A DNA stretch of 64,000 nucleotides from Bisporella sp. PMI_857 (GCA_021307315.1 JAJSPD010000005.1:496001-560000); one strand, 5' to 3'. Counted from the first letter of the stretch, positions 44,933-58,176 are shown. The notes: a model not told the origin generated them from the letters alone. A program made the numbers and translations.

Positions 44933-45353
44933 AGATGGCTATCCCGGCCCTTTTGTGTTGATAGAGAGGAAACTAGAGCAAGAGCAGCAAAGGCTGGAGG
45001 AGAACACGCAAGTACGAATATGGCGGTTGCCTGGATTTGGTGAATAAATAACCACAAGGTTTATGGGGCAGAAGCTCTTTCTCATTTTAAGTCATTCAAA
45101 GACTTAGCAAAGGTTCTTTTTTTTTTTTTTTGGCCAACCCATCATGAGCCTTTCTGTGATAGATGTGCTAAATTTTCAGACTAGTCTCGCGGCACCGACC
45201 ATTCTAAATAAAAGACATGAAGCTGTAACAGCGCTGTGATTTCGTTATTATTGTCATCAACCACCTCTGCTTTGTTTCTACGACAGCTTTTCCTTCCCAA
45301 CACCATTTCCATAACCAGAGATTCCATAAAACCCAGAGCCAAAAAAAACATCT
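44933..45353. other. intergenic
   Basis: Spacer between sec22 and the tRNA. It contains a 16-base T run near 45116-45131 and otherwise nothing recognisable. Confidence 0.4.
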
Positions 45354-45359
45354 CAAAAA
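45354..45359 (-). terminator. Pol III terminator of the tRNA gene
   Basis: Six T residues on the minus strand begin 9 bases after the tRNA 3' end, and a second run of eight T follows a few bases later. Confidence 0.8.
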
Positions 45360-45368
45360 AGTGCTCAA

Positions 45369-45506
45369 TGGCCAGACCGGGAATCGAACCCGAGTCTCCT
45401 CTGTGTGCTCTCCGCATCTGTTGTACAACACGCCCTAGCTTCTCTAGGGGAAGGTAACCAAAATCCGCGGAGAGCAGAGGCGTCTTCACCACTATACCAT
45501 CCGGCC
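45369..45506 (-). tRNA. tRNA with 64-nt intron, anticodon read as CTC (Glu)
   Basis: On the minus strand the acceptor arms GGCCGGA and TCTGGCC pair fully (one G-U), the T arm is TCGGG-TTCGATT-CCCGG, and the D region contains AGTGG. The anticodon stem is CTCTG/CAGAG with loop CT-CTC-C, so the anticodon is CTC if the usual U33 rule holds. The intron occupies about 45405-45468, after position 37. Within the precursor GCTCTCCGC pairs perfectly with GCGGAGAGC of the intron, the expected anticodon-intron pairing. Mature length is 74 nt. The GGCC acceptor is unusual for eukaryotic Glu and the D stem has a mismatch, so the isotype needs a covariance-model check. It is certainly a tRNA-like gene. Confidence 0.85.
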
Positions 45507-48500
45507 GGGTTGTTTTTGTTATTTTGCTGGGGAACAGGCATATGCGGCGCTTTAATGTAGGGAGCCAGCGGAGCGGTGCTGGGACGAGGCTGGAGGGAGG
45601 AATTGGAAGGCGGAGTTTTGCCGCCGCTGAAAGGGGCGGAAACAGAGTTTGTTTAAAGAAGTGGGACAGTGTGGTTATATGTGATCGCCTTGGTCACTTT
45701 GAAATGTGCCTATAAGGACCCTCTTGATTTAATTTTTACACTATGAAGAAGAAGCAGAGATGCTATAGGAAGGTTGGAGGAAAATATATTTAGGAACTGC
45801 ACTGTTTATACAACAGGAACTGTGGTTAAATATGTCACTACTCTTGATAAATTGATATACTTTCCGACTTTGAGGCTCTTTGCGAATATGATGCTTGTAA
45901 TAATCTTCTACAAGTGGTACCGCTTTGTTTGGTGGTTTGGTTCAAAAATTCAAAGTGGTATATTTAATATACATATATCAGAGTTAAGTAAACGACTGCC
46001 CTCGGCTCTTTGTCATAACCATTGGTCCCCTGTATGAATTTCAACAATCTATCATATGAAAGGATTGTTTTTGAGCCATGATTCTTGTCTTTAGTTTAGG
46101 TTTGTTTTATACGCATGCCCTTGTGAAAGATATTACACATGCTTTCTCGGAACCTACTATTTATCCAAAGTTATACTACCGAGATGATCGGTCTGCTTGT
46201 GTCAAGACGGAAATCAAACAAATTACGGCACTACTGAAAGCAAAGGGGGAAAAAGGTCGACTTGATGTCTAGCATTCTGTAGCACACAACAAATTAGACA
46301 AATCACAATTACTAAGGAACCGACTTCTGTCACTTCATTTCATCTCTAGACAATCACCGGCAAGGAGATGAGGTTTGGATCTAGTTAGCTTTGCAAGTGG
46401 GGAACTTGGCGAGAATTGCTTGTTTATAATCTATGTTCATGCCATTGCTCGGGCCTTGGTAACTTCACTTGTGGCTGTCATAAGGGAAAAGCCATCATTT
46501 ATTTGACCATGTGCGACACTTGTAGTTGACCCGGTCATATTACGAAACTTCCTCCTCTACACCACTGGTTCCCGCTGCCATGGACCATTCCGCGCTGCTC
46601 GTTCACCTTCCCAACGCTTTGCGCTGGAGACGACACATCGCAATCTCGGTTCACATTGTGGCCGTGGGGTTTCTTGCGGTCTGTCTGTGGGGAGCGGGAG
46701 AGATGGCTGAACTTCTAGAAAGCTGTGGAGCCTCACGGCCATGCAAAAGGTGCATGAAAATGGGACATGTCTTGCTAGTTTTCGCTTTATGTGACAGAAA
46801 GGATTTGAGAACGTATGTGAAGTGTACGCTAGCTGCCGAAGCTGAACCTTTGACACATGGCGGTTCTTGTGCAGAAAAAGAAACGAAATAGTCGGTTGCT
46901 GCATTCTGATAGACTATCCGGGGTCGGCATGGCTATCAAGGAACAACCCAGAAGGGAAGAAGGAGATCATATCGTTTATCTGGCGCGGGCCGCCCATGGG
47001 ATCTAAACCTTAGATTCTTACAGTACGAGGTCTGATATACTATGTAGGTAGTTGTCTCACACAGCGCTAGACTATAGAGAAAATATATGCCGTAGTGGGT
47101 TTGTTTGATCAACGTGCCGAAGTTATCAGATTGTCAGTTGTAGTGTTTGAGATTCGGATGAACAGCCGAGGATTAATGCACTGGACAAAGACTTTCAGCA
47201 CCAGTACAATCCAGCTGGCGCATCAATTACTAAGATCTCGCTTTTACATGCCTTTCAACAAATTCACGATCTTGCCCCCTGGCCTGAGACTTGAATCATG
47301 GCTTTAGTCCAAAGGATGAATACGGCTACTCCGCCGCTCCGGCATTCGGTAAACATGGGATGGCGCGGATGGGAATACCACCTTATTATCTTGGTTCCTG
47401 GCTAAATAAGGATTTATCTGGGTATTTAACGGGCTCGGAAGTTTTAACGCATCAAGCCATGGTTTTGCCTGCATCCATTCCCCAGGATAATATAAGAATT
47501 GACAACATCAAGCAGCAATTATTACTTCTAGTGGTGGATCGTTGCCAGCCAGTGCCATTGTGGGAGAAGTGTCTTGAAAGAGAGGATTGAAGAATCTATT
47601 TAGGATGGTGCTACAAAATCGAGGGCCTGAACTAATGCAGGACGCAAACCCTAAAAGCTAGTGCTCATCAGAGAGGTTGGCTTGTGAGTGGAGGTGTGTC
47701 AGAAAGATGTTGAATCGATGGTTGGTCTCACCATGGGACGGAGGGTGTAATCTCTTTGTGAAGGATGTTGTATAACCCTAAGAGACTGAACTTACTCATC
47801 ATGAGAGTATACGGAGGTTAATAGATTGATCGATGCTACCTGTGCCTTCTAAACCTTATGCATCTACTTTAGAAAAAGGGAGCCAATTGGTTGTGATGCC
47901 GTCCCGGATGTACATGAGGTGATATGTCGCCCCTCAGGTACTGCATCAACATTACATGATCTGACTTGCAGCAAGCCTGCTGCATACCAGTATCTAGCCT
48001 AACCTCAGCAAATCGTAGAGTGAGTATATATGCACACGTTCCTAAGGTACCTCATATGTATGATTTGTCAGGGACCAATAATAATTGTATGTGGGTCTCT
48101 AGGCGAATTTTGTGGTGGTTGTATAGGACCGGAGAGCACTTCAATCGCCATATACCCACGTCGCGAAATCCAACTTTTGTCCTAAATTCTACCAAAATTA
48201 CGTAGACTATTCCTATATCCAGAAACCAATATTCCGCCTCTTTGGGCGAATCTTGCGGCCTAGAGTTAAGCAGGGGCATACCTGCCTGAGCCATCGTGGA
48301 TCTACGACAAAAAGCTACGGTAATTTATTTAGTGCTGCAGGCAAAAACTAAGGGGTCAAAGCGCAGAATCTTCAATCTACTCATCTGCGCTTCCGGCGCC
48401 GCATTCGACTTACTCGAACCGTCAAACCTCTTCTCTTGTCTTTGTGGGAACTTGTAGAGAGTGACTGCGGAGCTTCGATAATGTTTTAATACACAACTAT

Positions 48501-48532
48501 TCTATTCTTCGTCTGTCCTTTCTGATGCGAAA
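45507..48532. other. 3 kb gene-poor region
   Basis: AT-rich, with short frames only. A 121-codon plus-strand frame at 46526-46891 has a Cys-rich patch and a hydrophobic segment, but no recognisable family and a competing antisense frame, so I leave it uncalled. No repeat or transposon ends are seen. Confidence 0.35.
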
Positions 48533-50561
48533 ATGATTTATATGGAGGGCATTCTTTTGATGCCCCCTGAACGAGGAATATTGATCGGTCGGGCAGTATG
48601 GAAGGTTGGTATTTCTCAGCTTAATTGCGCTCCCAGTCAATTAACATTCCATCTCTAGCCACGATACGTTGTTTTCGGCACGGGTGCCCAGCTGAAAGCA
48701 CAACATGAACTCATGGTCCAGTCAGAATCAAAAGCTGGGTCTTCGCGAAAAGATTTGAAATCAACCTCGTCAAAGCCAAGTTTGGTCGATGTCACAACAC
48801 AAGATCAGGATCAAACACTCTACATTTCAATATGCAAGACAAAGGTATGAGTTGTCATAGGCAGGCAGCAGGATTCCTATTAATTTGTTCAAGGGCGATC
48901 GAGAGTTTGTGGCCCAGCACTCAATTTCGTCCTTTGCATCATGCGAAATACGAAATGTGCAACACCGGAAACAAATGCCTTCCCTCCCAACAATGATGCT
49001 CGAGTTCAAATCAGACGCACCGACTGAGAGAGCACGGAAACGACGGTCTAGCAGGACAGGTGGGTTGACATCTAAAGACCCGTGGGCCAGCACACTCCTG
49101 TTCCGCACTGTTCCCGATGAGCGGTACAACATATACGATTGGCAGACCGCCATAAAGTCTCAGTTGAGACCCGAGTCCCATGAGCATTTGGAAGACCTGA
49201 ATGACGAGATGAGCCCATTAAGTCCAACATTCTTCACTAACCCTTTTGCGCCTAAAGATGCTAGAGATACTAGAACCCCGACCAGTTCAAATACACGACC
49301 TGAAATTTTGCAAAGAGCCTCGAGCCAGAATACTACTTCGAGTACATATCCTCATGCACCTCGGGACCGGCCATCTGCCGTGCTATCGCCGTCTCCAAGC
49401 CTACGCTCAAGACGTTCTGACCTCTCGTCGCAGTCGAGTTCAATGCCGCCTCCTATGGGCTTTGCTACAAATCATTCCAAGCAATTCACAACACTGCCAT
49501 CTGATCTGCCATCGCCAGCTTCAACCTCAGGATACGACCACCAGTTCATTGAAGGATGGACGTCGGCGCAAGGACGAACTTCTGCTCTCTCCTCACATAC
49601 AAGGGGCAGCAATAGCATTGCATCAGCCGTTGCAGGGAACGCCTTTGGATCAACACCGCCAGGTCCTCGAGAGACTATTCTTGACAGAGCGTTTCAGATG
49701 AGATGTATCCCAGGAAGCGAGAGAGTTCAAGATAAGGATGAGGAGAAGATCAGTAGTATCGCAAAATTTGAGGCATTGATGAGAGAGATAGACGAGAGAA
49801 AAATGCAGAAATCTACTAGCACAATTCAAAACACTGATGCCCGAAGCGGTTGGTCACTAGACGAGGAATCCGAAGAATCCTCGAGTGCGGAAGGAGAGGA
49901 CGAAGATGATGGAATGGATATGTCTGATCAGGAGTTTGAAATGCCTACGCCTGCTCAAAGAGCTTTGGAATACATCTCCGGACGCCGCACGCCAATATCT
50001 CCAGGAAGATCAACCTCACCAACCTCGAACGATCCTCCAATTCCGTTTCTGAACCCTCAGGCTATGTCAGCTTTCCATGGGATTCCTCCGTCCATCAACC
50101 TTGGTGGTCTCCGGCCAAGAACTGGTACAAGTACTTCAAAGCGCCATAGCCGCCCTACCTCGCTTGCACTACCTTCACGCTCGGTTTCAGCCGTGACTAT
50201 GCCTGGACTTAAAGACTTCTATCCAAGCACCAGTAGCTCGAATTTGAGAGCCGGCGATTTCGAAGTAAGTGATATCAAGAGAAGCAGTAGTACGAGTGTC
50301 AAGAGGTTAAGCTTTCAGGAGTTTACAAAGCGACTGAGCTCCACAAGCAGTCTTCTTCTGGTACAAACGAATGCGAGCTCCAGCTCAGGCAAGACTGGAA
50401 GTAGAAGAACTAGCAGCGAATACGGGGTAGACGAGGAAAGAAACCAGAGAAACTCTGTACAATTACGTGGAGGATCTGGAGCAACGTGTACTGACCGCGA
50501 CAAACGCTGCGGTTGGCGTGGGAGCGTAGGGGTTTTTGGCAAAGAGGGTGGATTTCTTTAA
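48533..50561 (+). CDS. PH-like-domain protein with Ser-rich tail (three exons)
   Basis: Exons 48533..48604, 48659..48844 and 48894..50561 give 641 aa (a second possible start is the ATG at 48542). The N-terminal ~130 residues look like a PH fold: EGILLMPPERGILIGRAVWK, PRYVVFGTG, QTLYISICKTKGDREFVAQH, SISSFASCEIRNV and a final helix near ERYNIYDWQTAIKS. The rest is disordered, rich in Ser, Pro and Thr, with an acidic patch (EGEDEDDGMDMSDQEFEMP) and short AQRALEYISGRRTP and SFQEFTKRLSS motifs. The last ~35 residues are atypical. An overlapping frame there encodes a coiled-coil-like YVEDLEQRVLTATNAAVGVGA, suggesting a frameshift. Function unknown; lipid binding is inferred. Confidence 0.82.
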
Positions 50562-53467
50562 GAGCAGCACGTTGTTATTATGAACACAGCATAGACGATT
50601 GTAATGAATGTTAGGAAGGCGCTATTGTATGGGAATACACGGGGTCCATACCCTCGATGACGATCGTTTTTGGAGTTTAGAGCGGTGATACATATGGCCA
50701 GAAGGCCAGGATTTTTGGGATGTGTGGCAGACTGGATGACGATACCCTCCTCCCACAGCATATATTATACCCCAACTTGAGAGCAATTTATAGCGATATT
50801 CCTCTCTGGGTTCGCCTTGATTGGCGACCTGCCTAGTGGTATTCTTAGCATGACTTTTTGCTACAAATATAACGAGAAATGAAACTGCATTGCATAGAAA
50901 ATCTGCTACCTGTTTTACTATCTGCCTTCCACGCAACATAAGTGTACAGCTTGGTAGGGACGGGCCACTACAGTATGTTTGCAGCATGGCAAGTCTTACC
51001 GAATAGAAGAGGTCCGAGATGTCGCTTACTTACCCCTTGCATGTCCCATTCTGTCAAGACGACATGCGTTCAAGTTGCGCTACCGTTTCATACACATCGC
51101 TCCATTCTTTTGCTCATCTCCCGTATCATGACGAAAGTGAGGGGAATGCTACGCGGCAATACACCTTGAAACAGGTGGTTTGAAACATGATGCTGCTTGA
51201 TTTACAAGCTGATCAACTTTTGGGGGTTTTGGATGAACGACTTTTTCTGAATCGGCTCAAAGAATATATCAAGCAGATACTCTACTCGGATGATTAAGGA
51301 AAGAGTAAGTCAAGCCTCCTATTTACCACTTCGGTGCACAAGGCATGATGCCGAAAATTACCATAAACTTTGTGCTCTTGAATCCTTAATGAATACAGAG
51401 TTGAGCTTTAAAAAGCTTACAATCGTTCTTGTACCATTTGTGGCTCGTGGGAGGCAGGGCCTCCGAACGACGATGGCAAGTGCGAATAATGCATTCGATA
51501 CTTTCAGCTTTTGAATAAGAACGACACTATGAGATTTGAAAAAGCTATCTAGCCGCAGTGTCCAAATAGTTATATCACTGTGGCCGAAAATCTGCTTAAA
51601 CATGTCAAGGACAGCAATCCAGATTAGAATCTTCGGAAGGTATATTTTATGATAAAGTGCTGGGCCCAGAATACTCTCGCTCACCCGGTGTGGGATGCGC
51701 GTTATTAGACATCATGAATGTGTTATTTGATATTGGTCATCGAATGCAGAACACAATCTGGGCACATGGCAACACGTTTAATTGGAATATTCGACGCAAA
51801 TAGCCCCATTCTTTCACTCGCCCTTGGCTTCTTGCTCGACTAAAGGTATGACCAGTAGTGAAGAAACCCTTCTTTCAATCTGCGTTCTGAGCCCAACTAT
51901 TGTTCACCTTGTTCAGCGGCGACAACATTCCCTGGATACCAATAGTTCTATCCAAAGCGATAAATTACCCGGTGTAGTACCAGATCTAGGAGCGAAACTC
52001 ACTGCCAATATTATACTTGTCCTCTTGGTCTGTTTTCCGGCGACAACTATACCGGCTACATTAAATCGTTCGGCTGCCCCTTGCTATCATCAAGGATGAT
52101 GGGCATGTTAGGTGCCGTCCGTAGCATAGATATTCCGCAATAATCACAAACTTCATTCCAGTAAATAAAAAACTTCTCAAATAACCTGTATATCCGAATT
52201 CTATGCGCAGATAGTTGTGGTCTTGCGATTGATCTCAGTGTTAATAGTCATATCTTGGCAAGCAATCGCTGCAGATATCATGAATTAATGCTTAACATGA
52301 TGAGCTTATCAAAAGGAGATTCTATATGGCTTAGTATAAAGTCACATTTAATGGTGAAAACATATCAAGGTTCACATTGTTTATTCTTAGGCTATAATGT
52401 GCATGAATGGGCAGAGTTCATCAATGTTCAGGCATAATAACTCAGGTTGATATCATCTTGATCCATTTCACTTGGCGTATTTAAACAACCCATATCATGG
52501 CCACAGTAAATCTAGATCCAAAATGTTCAATGTGTAAAAATACATATAGGTGAGTTTAAAGGATGCGAGTACAATAGTGGAGATTCATTAGGTGCCTTGA
52601 ACTAATATATCGAGGCTGTATACTGTAGGTGCGAAGTTGAGGATATCATCTATCATTTTAAATAAGAAACGCTCAGGTGCTCGAATTCCAAGGCAATAGG
52701 AGAAGATAAAAGTATATTTTGTTCCATTTCCCTCAACCACAACAACGCCGACTCCGTCTTCCTAACCAGTATCAAAGCCAAATTTTCGAGCAGACAGCAA
52801 AGTACCCCTTCAAAGCTGCTTAATTCTGCAGAACCCACAAGTCCCCTTCACACTACGGATGTCCTCGGGAGCCTTCCAAACCCTCCCCCAACATCACTGA
52901 CTACCTTCTTCTGGACCAAGCAACTATTCCAACACGCAAAAGCTGTGTTTATCATAGGCACCACCTCGTGCCAGCTTGCTGAGGTATTTTATACTATCTG
53001 TCCGCAAGATATTTTGAAGAGGCTGAACGGTTAGATACAGACTGGAAGAAACCCGCGCCGGGATTATGAAATTGTATGGGCACAGAACTATTCCCTTAGC
53101 TTTATGGATCTAACCCGTCGTTTATTCTGTATATGCGAGGGTTACTGGGCACGGCAGGCGTGCTATTAAGTCTTGTGTATTGTTAGATTGACCTTGGGTG
53201 CTATCATTGCTGAATAGTGAATATCCATTGTGTGAAGATGATGACGCTTCAATACGCCGATCGTGGCGAAGGAAATCAAGTGGTTTCTAATGTTCGTCAG
53301 TTTATCATGAGGGGTCGGGGTATTCAGAAAAAGCTAGTGCCATTATAGTTGGGACATACCATTGGTATTTTTATACCTTGTTTTATTCTTCTAATAGCGT
53401 GCAAATAGCCAATAGTGGTATCATATCCGCAAAACTCCAAAGATACGCAAACATCCCAAGTCAGGTG
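50562..53467. other. 2.9 kb gene-poor region
   Basis: AT-rich with frames up to ~120 codons on both strands, none recognisable and several overlapping. I find no convincing exon chain. Confidence 0.35.
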
Positions 53468-54728
53468 TCATACACTGAAAGATGAGATATAATACTGCAC
53501 ATCATTTAGCGTACTTTCTAATAGCACTGAATGAAGGACTCACCGTCAAAACTGAATCATCAGCATCGTCATAGCTTGGAAGGTAGACATAAAGTATTAA
53601 CGCATGCTCGTCCGAGAAACCTGGAATTCTTAGTGGCTACGTACTGAGAGGGGGAAAGCAACATACATGCTATGACACGACCACCTAATCTTCCAACGCT
53701 CAATACCTTTCCCCAGTCTCTGCCATCGATCCTGACAGTTGACCAAGCATCGGGGCCAGCATCTTTCAGCTTTGCGCTCGGATGATCAGCAGGATCTTCA
53801 CCATCAACGATCTGCCTTGGATCAAGCTCGGGATTGTTGAGGCCAGTCCACACACTGGAAATATTCAGCGCATCAGTTGATATACTCAACTTTAAGCTAC
53901 CATGCATGTTCGCTGCTAGCTCTAGCTTTGGAATGCTTGCTGCACCCCTTGTCCCACCAGAACCTGTCGCCAGAGCGAGCTTCGTAAATCGGTCCGAGAT
54001 GGCTTTCAGCTGGATGAGCGACGGAAGCACTATGTGAGCATTTGGTTCGCGGACCCGCGGTTCGTGGATGCCTTCAACGCTGTCTACTGTCAAGACTCTG
54101 ACAGGGATGTCTTGCGTGACGATGGCTTCTCTGTCTCGTCCGAGATTGGCATCAAGACTTTCTTCACGGAATGCATTGTCACCAAATGGATCTTGATTAG
54201 CGTTATTCAAAAACCCGCTTGCACTATTCCCAGTACTGATGGTGTTCGTGATGATAGTCAGAGACAGCACTGGGATACCATCTTTCTTGGTTAGGCGGAT
54301 GGAGGCTGATGAGGCGTTAAGTGCAGACCTCAAAGCGCGATGTAGAGGTGGAAGTGGTAACTCCAGGTTGATTGTATTATTTGGGGCAGCTGACTGGATG
54401 GTGTAATCCTCGAATATGGATTCTACAGAAAGAGATCTTATTTTCTTAGCTTTGGCACAGGAAATTTTGTACTATTTATCAGCTCAGCTGAGCAGGATGA
54501 CATACGCCCATACTTGAGTACCAGTTTCTGGGATAATAGTGAAGCGCACAATATCGTCATCAAGCCGAACCCAAGCTACTTTTCCCAAAGAAGATAGGGA
54601 TGCTGTCAGCTCTAAAATTGATCAATAATATTAGCTTGCGCACGAAGCCTTGAGGCAAAGCAGAAATAGAGCCTAGCTTTCTTACTAGAGAAGGTTGTAA
54701 TATTCCGCACAGATGTCTTGAATCTCAT
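53468..54728 (-). CDS. HUS1: checkpoint clamp subunit HUS1 (five exons)
   Basis: Exons complement(54686..54728, 54506..54611, 53667..54436, 53544..53620, 53468..53494) give 340 aa. HUS1 is one third of the PCNA-like 9-1-1 clamp loaded at DNA damage to activate the ATR/Mec1 checkpoint. Family segments are MRFKTSVRNITTFSK, LTASLSSLGKVAWVRLDDD, VRFTIIPETGTQVWA, ESIFEDYTIQSAAPNNTINL, ELPLPPLHRALRSALNAS and LTKKDGIPVLSLTI, then WGKVLSVGRLGGRVIACF, HALILYVYLP and the C-terminus VLTYYISSFSV. The last exon is 27 nt. The exon 2/3 junction uses AATAAG because earlier AGs give stops. Confidence 0.93.
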
Positions 54729-55354
54729 CTTTGTTATTTCCTCAGAAGACGTTACTGTGCTTAACGTTAAGCTTAAAGAATGGAATTGAAAGGTTGATAG
54801 TGCATTGGGCTTAAGGACATAAGTAAACTAGTGGCTCGGCATTTGCACCTTAGGCTTCCTTTCCTATTCAAGTTTGAACAATTCGCCGTCGGCTTGTGCC
54901 ATTCTTCTTTTTCGAACGTTCCTTTGAAAGATATTATTTCTCAGCACAACTTTTAGATCCTTAGTGTTTATTGTTACCCTGTCTGATCAGCATCTAATTG
55001 ACGACTTAACTCGTGCTTGGTAGGCCACCATGCACTAAGCCTATATAGCCGCAATAGCCGCGAGCCCCGAGACAAAGGAACAACTATTCTCCGATGAATA
55101 TTTACAGCTTATCACACTTGGATACAAATTATGCTTAGGGAGGGTCCGAAATATGTTCTTAGGCTAATGTCTTGGACAAGGAAATTGGAATATATTGTAT
55201 AACCTACAAGAAGGCAAGGCGAAGCTTTTAATCCAAATCCAATGCTAATTCTATGTCTCAGTGTTGTCTTTTTCTGCAAAATGTCTTTCACTGAACGCAA
55301 ATCTTTCGAATTGGACTCCAAAGCTGTTGCGAGCTTGTCTAGATGCTAACGAAA
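54729..55354. other. intergenic
   Basis: This holds the HUS1 promoter and the 3' UTR of the next minus-strand gene. Nothing else is recognised. Confidence 0.4.
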
Positions 55355-57520
55355 TCAAGCATCTGAGATGTACCGTCCTCCTTTGCCCTGTGGTGAAGGT
55401 GAGCTGCTCGCAATCCCACGACGTTGCGCAACAGTATGTCCATAGTGTGGGATACTGGTAGCCTGAATGGGATGTCTGCCATAAGGAGTAGCCGGACTAC
55501 TCTCAGCGAATTCATGACCAGCTTGAAAGAGTATGTAACTGCCCTGAAAGAAGCCACTAGAGAGACGCGATCCTGAAGCGCTCTGAATCAATTTTTTTGT
55601 GTTAGGTCCTTGCTGTCTCATTCCACCAGCATGAGCTAGTGGACCATTCATGTCTCTGGGATCGTATTGAGAACGAGAGCCATAAGTATCGGCTTGAGCG
55701 ATTTGGCTGGCGATGTCTCCTGGGGTCTGTCGAGAGAGATAGTCATATACACCGGTACGAGATTGTCCGTCAGTCACATCCCCAGTATTTTGTTGAACTG
55801 GACTACCATAATTGTTTTGTGCAGCAGAGACGCCAGCAGGAATATTTTCATACGCGACAGGGCCAGATCCTGAAATACCAACAGCGCTGTCAGCTTGTGG
55901 CGGAGCCTCTTTGCTATAGTAGCCAAGGAGACGAGCGTCTACTTCTCTGAGTGATGCTTCTACCTGAGCTGTGCGCCAAGTAACCTCTGAAGGAGAAGGA
56001 GAGCAGCTTGAAAGATATCCGACAGCTTTATTTCTTACTCCTGGAGGGAAACCACCTCTAGATCGGGTTAAGTCCATACTAGCCTCTGCAATTATGTTCA
56101 GCCTGCAAAAGTTAGCCTGATGCCATGCAGGGAGTTCTATCAACTGCTTAAAGAGAGGCTCGGTTTTCTATCACTTACTGTTGATGTTGTTCTTGGCCAG
56201 GGGACTGGAAAGGGTTGTCGGGCCGGGGGACAGCGTTGGCAGAACTTTGAGCAAAACCTTGAGCGCCACTGTTTGTATACAGCTGGTCACCATAGTTGTT
56301 CAAAACAGGACCAAGAGGCCTGTGTGGCTGTGAAGCATCCTATGTTCAAAAGTCAGTTCTAGGCTGGACTTATTTTATGTTCTGGAGTTTGTGTTCTTCA
56401 ATCAAGAAGGAGATGACTCACTAGCATGCCGTAAGCACGGACTTGAATATCACCATCTACCTTCTGTCTGATTGGATCTGGGGCCGGTGCATTGAAGCGA
56501 GTGTAGTGATAGGCATGACTGAGACCATCCCTTTCAACTATAGCGTTGCTGGGCAAGTCTTTGGTGGGAATATACGTTTCAGGCAAGTGTCTGGTAGGGA
56601 CATGTGTCGCAGTGATAACGTGCTGTGATGGGTCGGAACCTATTGCAGCATCATCCAATTTGATGTAACTAAAATCACTGCGAGGACCTATTGTAGGTTG
56701 TACACGGCCTTTTTTGATCTTGTTGACCAGTCCATTAGTGTCAAGTTGTCCATAACTAGTGTTAGCTCCCGCGCTGTATAGTGGCGGGCCGTTTGGACCA
56801 CTAACTTGTCGTCTTGCCCGTTGATATTCTTGGTGCTCATTTGCTCTTGTATTGTCTCGCGCTTGCTTGAGTCCTTTCGGTTTTTTTGGGCGGTCATGGC
56901 CATGATATGCAGAAATTTCTAGAGCATCAGCCCGCGTTACCACGCCATATCTAGTGTCAGCATCTTTAGGATAGGCTGCACCCGGCTTTGGTTGTCCATA
57001 CGAATGTGAATATATCGAAAGGGTATTGGATACACAAGCAAACTTTGATGGGGTCTGAGAATACACTTGGCCGTCTATCTGGACCATTGACTGGTTAAAC
57101 AATGGCAGCTCTCTGGTTCTCCACGCATCGAACTTTTTCTCGTTGACAGTACCGTCGCCTTCGTGTCTCATCCTTGTGAGGAGGACGTTCTTGACAGTAT
57201 TATCAATATGTCTTATTTGCTCGAAGAAAGGCTGGCCGGCTTGGACTTCGTCAACCATATCCTAACTGTGGTTAGCATTATATCTCGAGAGAAATAACTT
57301 ATGTTTCAAGTTACCATAGGACCAAATTGTATGGTAGTTCCATTTTCAAAAGTCTTTACCATCTGTTGTTCTTCTAAACCAACGCGAAAGTATTGCTATC
57401 AGATTGGTCAGCTGTTGTAGAAGTGTCTAGCAGTTAGAACTTTACCTGTGCCCGTCCTTCACAGGGTGTTGGTGGGCGGCCAGGGACTATAACGCCCCAG
57501 TCGCTCACAAGAGAAGGCAT
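55355..57520 (-). CDS. hypothetical protein (five exons)
   Basis: Exons complement(57446..57520, 57315..57395, 56422..57261, 56179..56339, 55355..56102) give 634 aa. Start MPSLVSDWGVIVPGRPPTPC. The first ~130 residues look folded (QQYFRVGLEEQQMVKTFENG, FEQIRHIDNTVKNVLLTRMR, KFDAWRTRELPLFNQSMVQI). The remainder is Gln/Asn/Pro/Tyr-rich and probably disordered, with KKPKGLKQARDNTR and TNGLVNKIKKGRV basic patches and a Gly/Ser/Gln-rich C-terminus. A further segment, MDLTRSRGGFPPGVRNKAVG followed by SEVTWRTAQVEASLREVDA, looks like a second conserved block. All junctions are GT-AG. I do not recognise the family. Confidence 0.75.
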
Positions 57521-58176
57521 TTTGAGATTATTGTGTTTGAAATGGCTTGGTTGAGTCGTTTGGCGTTGTACCTGGAGAGTTTGCAGTCACCTTCGGTTTG
57601 TATTGATCAATATGTTGTAGTCTCGGTCTGATTCAACATATATAGGTGATTGCTAGAGTGAATAGAAGTCCGTAAACGGGCGGAGCGCTGTAAAGGACTC
57701 CGAGTAATACTACACGCACCAGACGCAAGGAGAGAATATGCTTTGCAAAGAGGGCTGTATGCGAAGATGGTATTTCTTGGATAGAGCAAGATTGTAGTCC
57801 TATACAGAGATGTTAATTATTCGCAATAGTGCTGCAAACTTTCAAGATCAAATTGTTTTAAAGATGATTCAAGGAAGCGTGGTGAACGGTAGCAAAGCGA
57901 GGTTTTTGCGCTCGCTTCCGTCTTGTTATCCAACTTCACAAATATATTCCCCCCTGAAGGTGAGGCGGACGTAGCCTCGTCGCCACTTCCTCCCTGAGCT
58001 ACAAATTAGGTCTTTTCTTCTCACAATCAACAAGCAGCGTCTTTCTGAAGAAAGTATAGCTATCGCTACACGTTAAGGTGATCTCCTATAGGGTATTGTA
58101 TGTCAAGATTCATTAGATAAAGTACGGTATGAGCTGACTAAGTTCCAGCACCATCGCCTTCTTCCTACGATCCAAA
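57521..58176. other. divergent promoter region
   Basis: Spacer between the minus-strand hypothetical gene and the small membrane-protein frame. Nothing else is seen. Confidence 0.35.

Noticed and set aside
46526..46891. 121-codon plus-strand frame with Cys-rich patch and hydrophobic segment
   Set aside because: No recognisable family, no splice partners, and an antisense frame of the same length covers it. Probably chance.
51358..52099. Minus-strand frame of 108 codons and plus-strand frame of 105 codons
   Set aside because: Hydrophobic stretches only, no conserved motif and no consistent exon chain in the gene-poor region.
53238..53340. Perfect ATGATGA C-box-like motif in intergenic DNA
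   Set aside because: No CTGA within a suitable distance downstream and no terminal stem.
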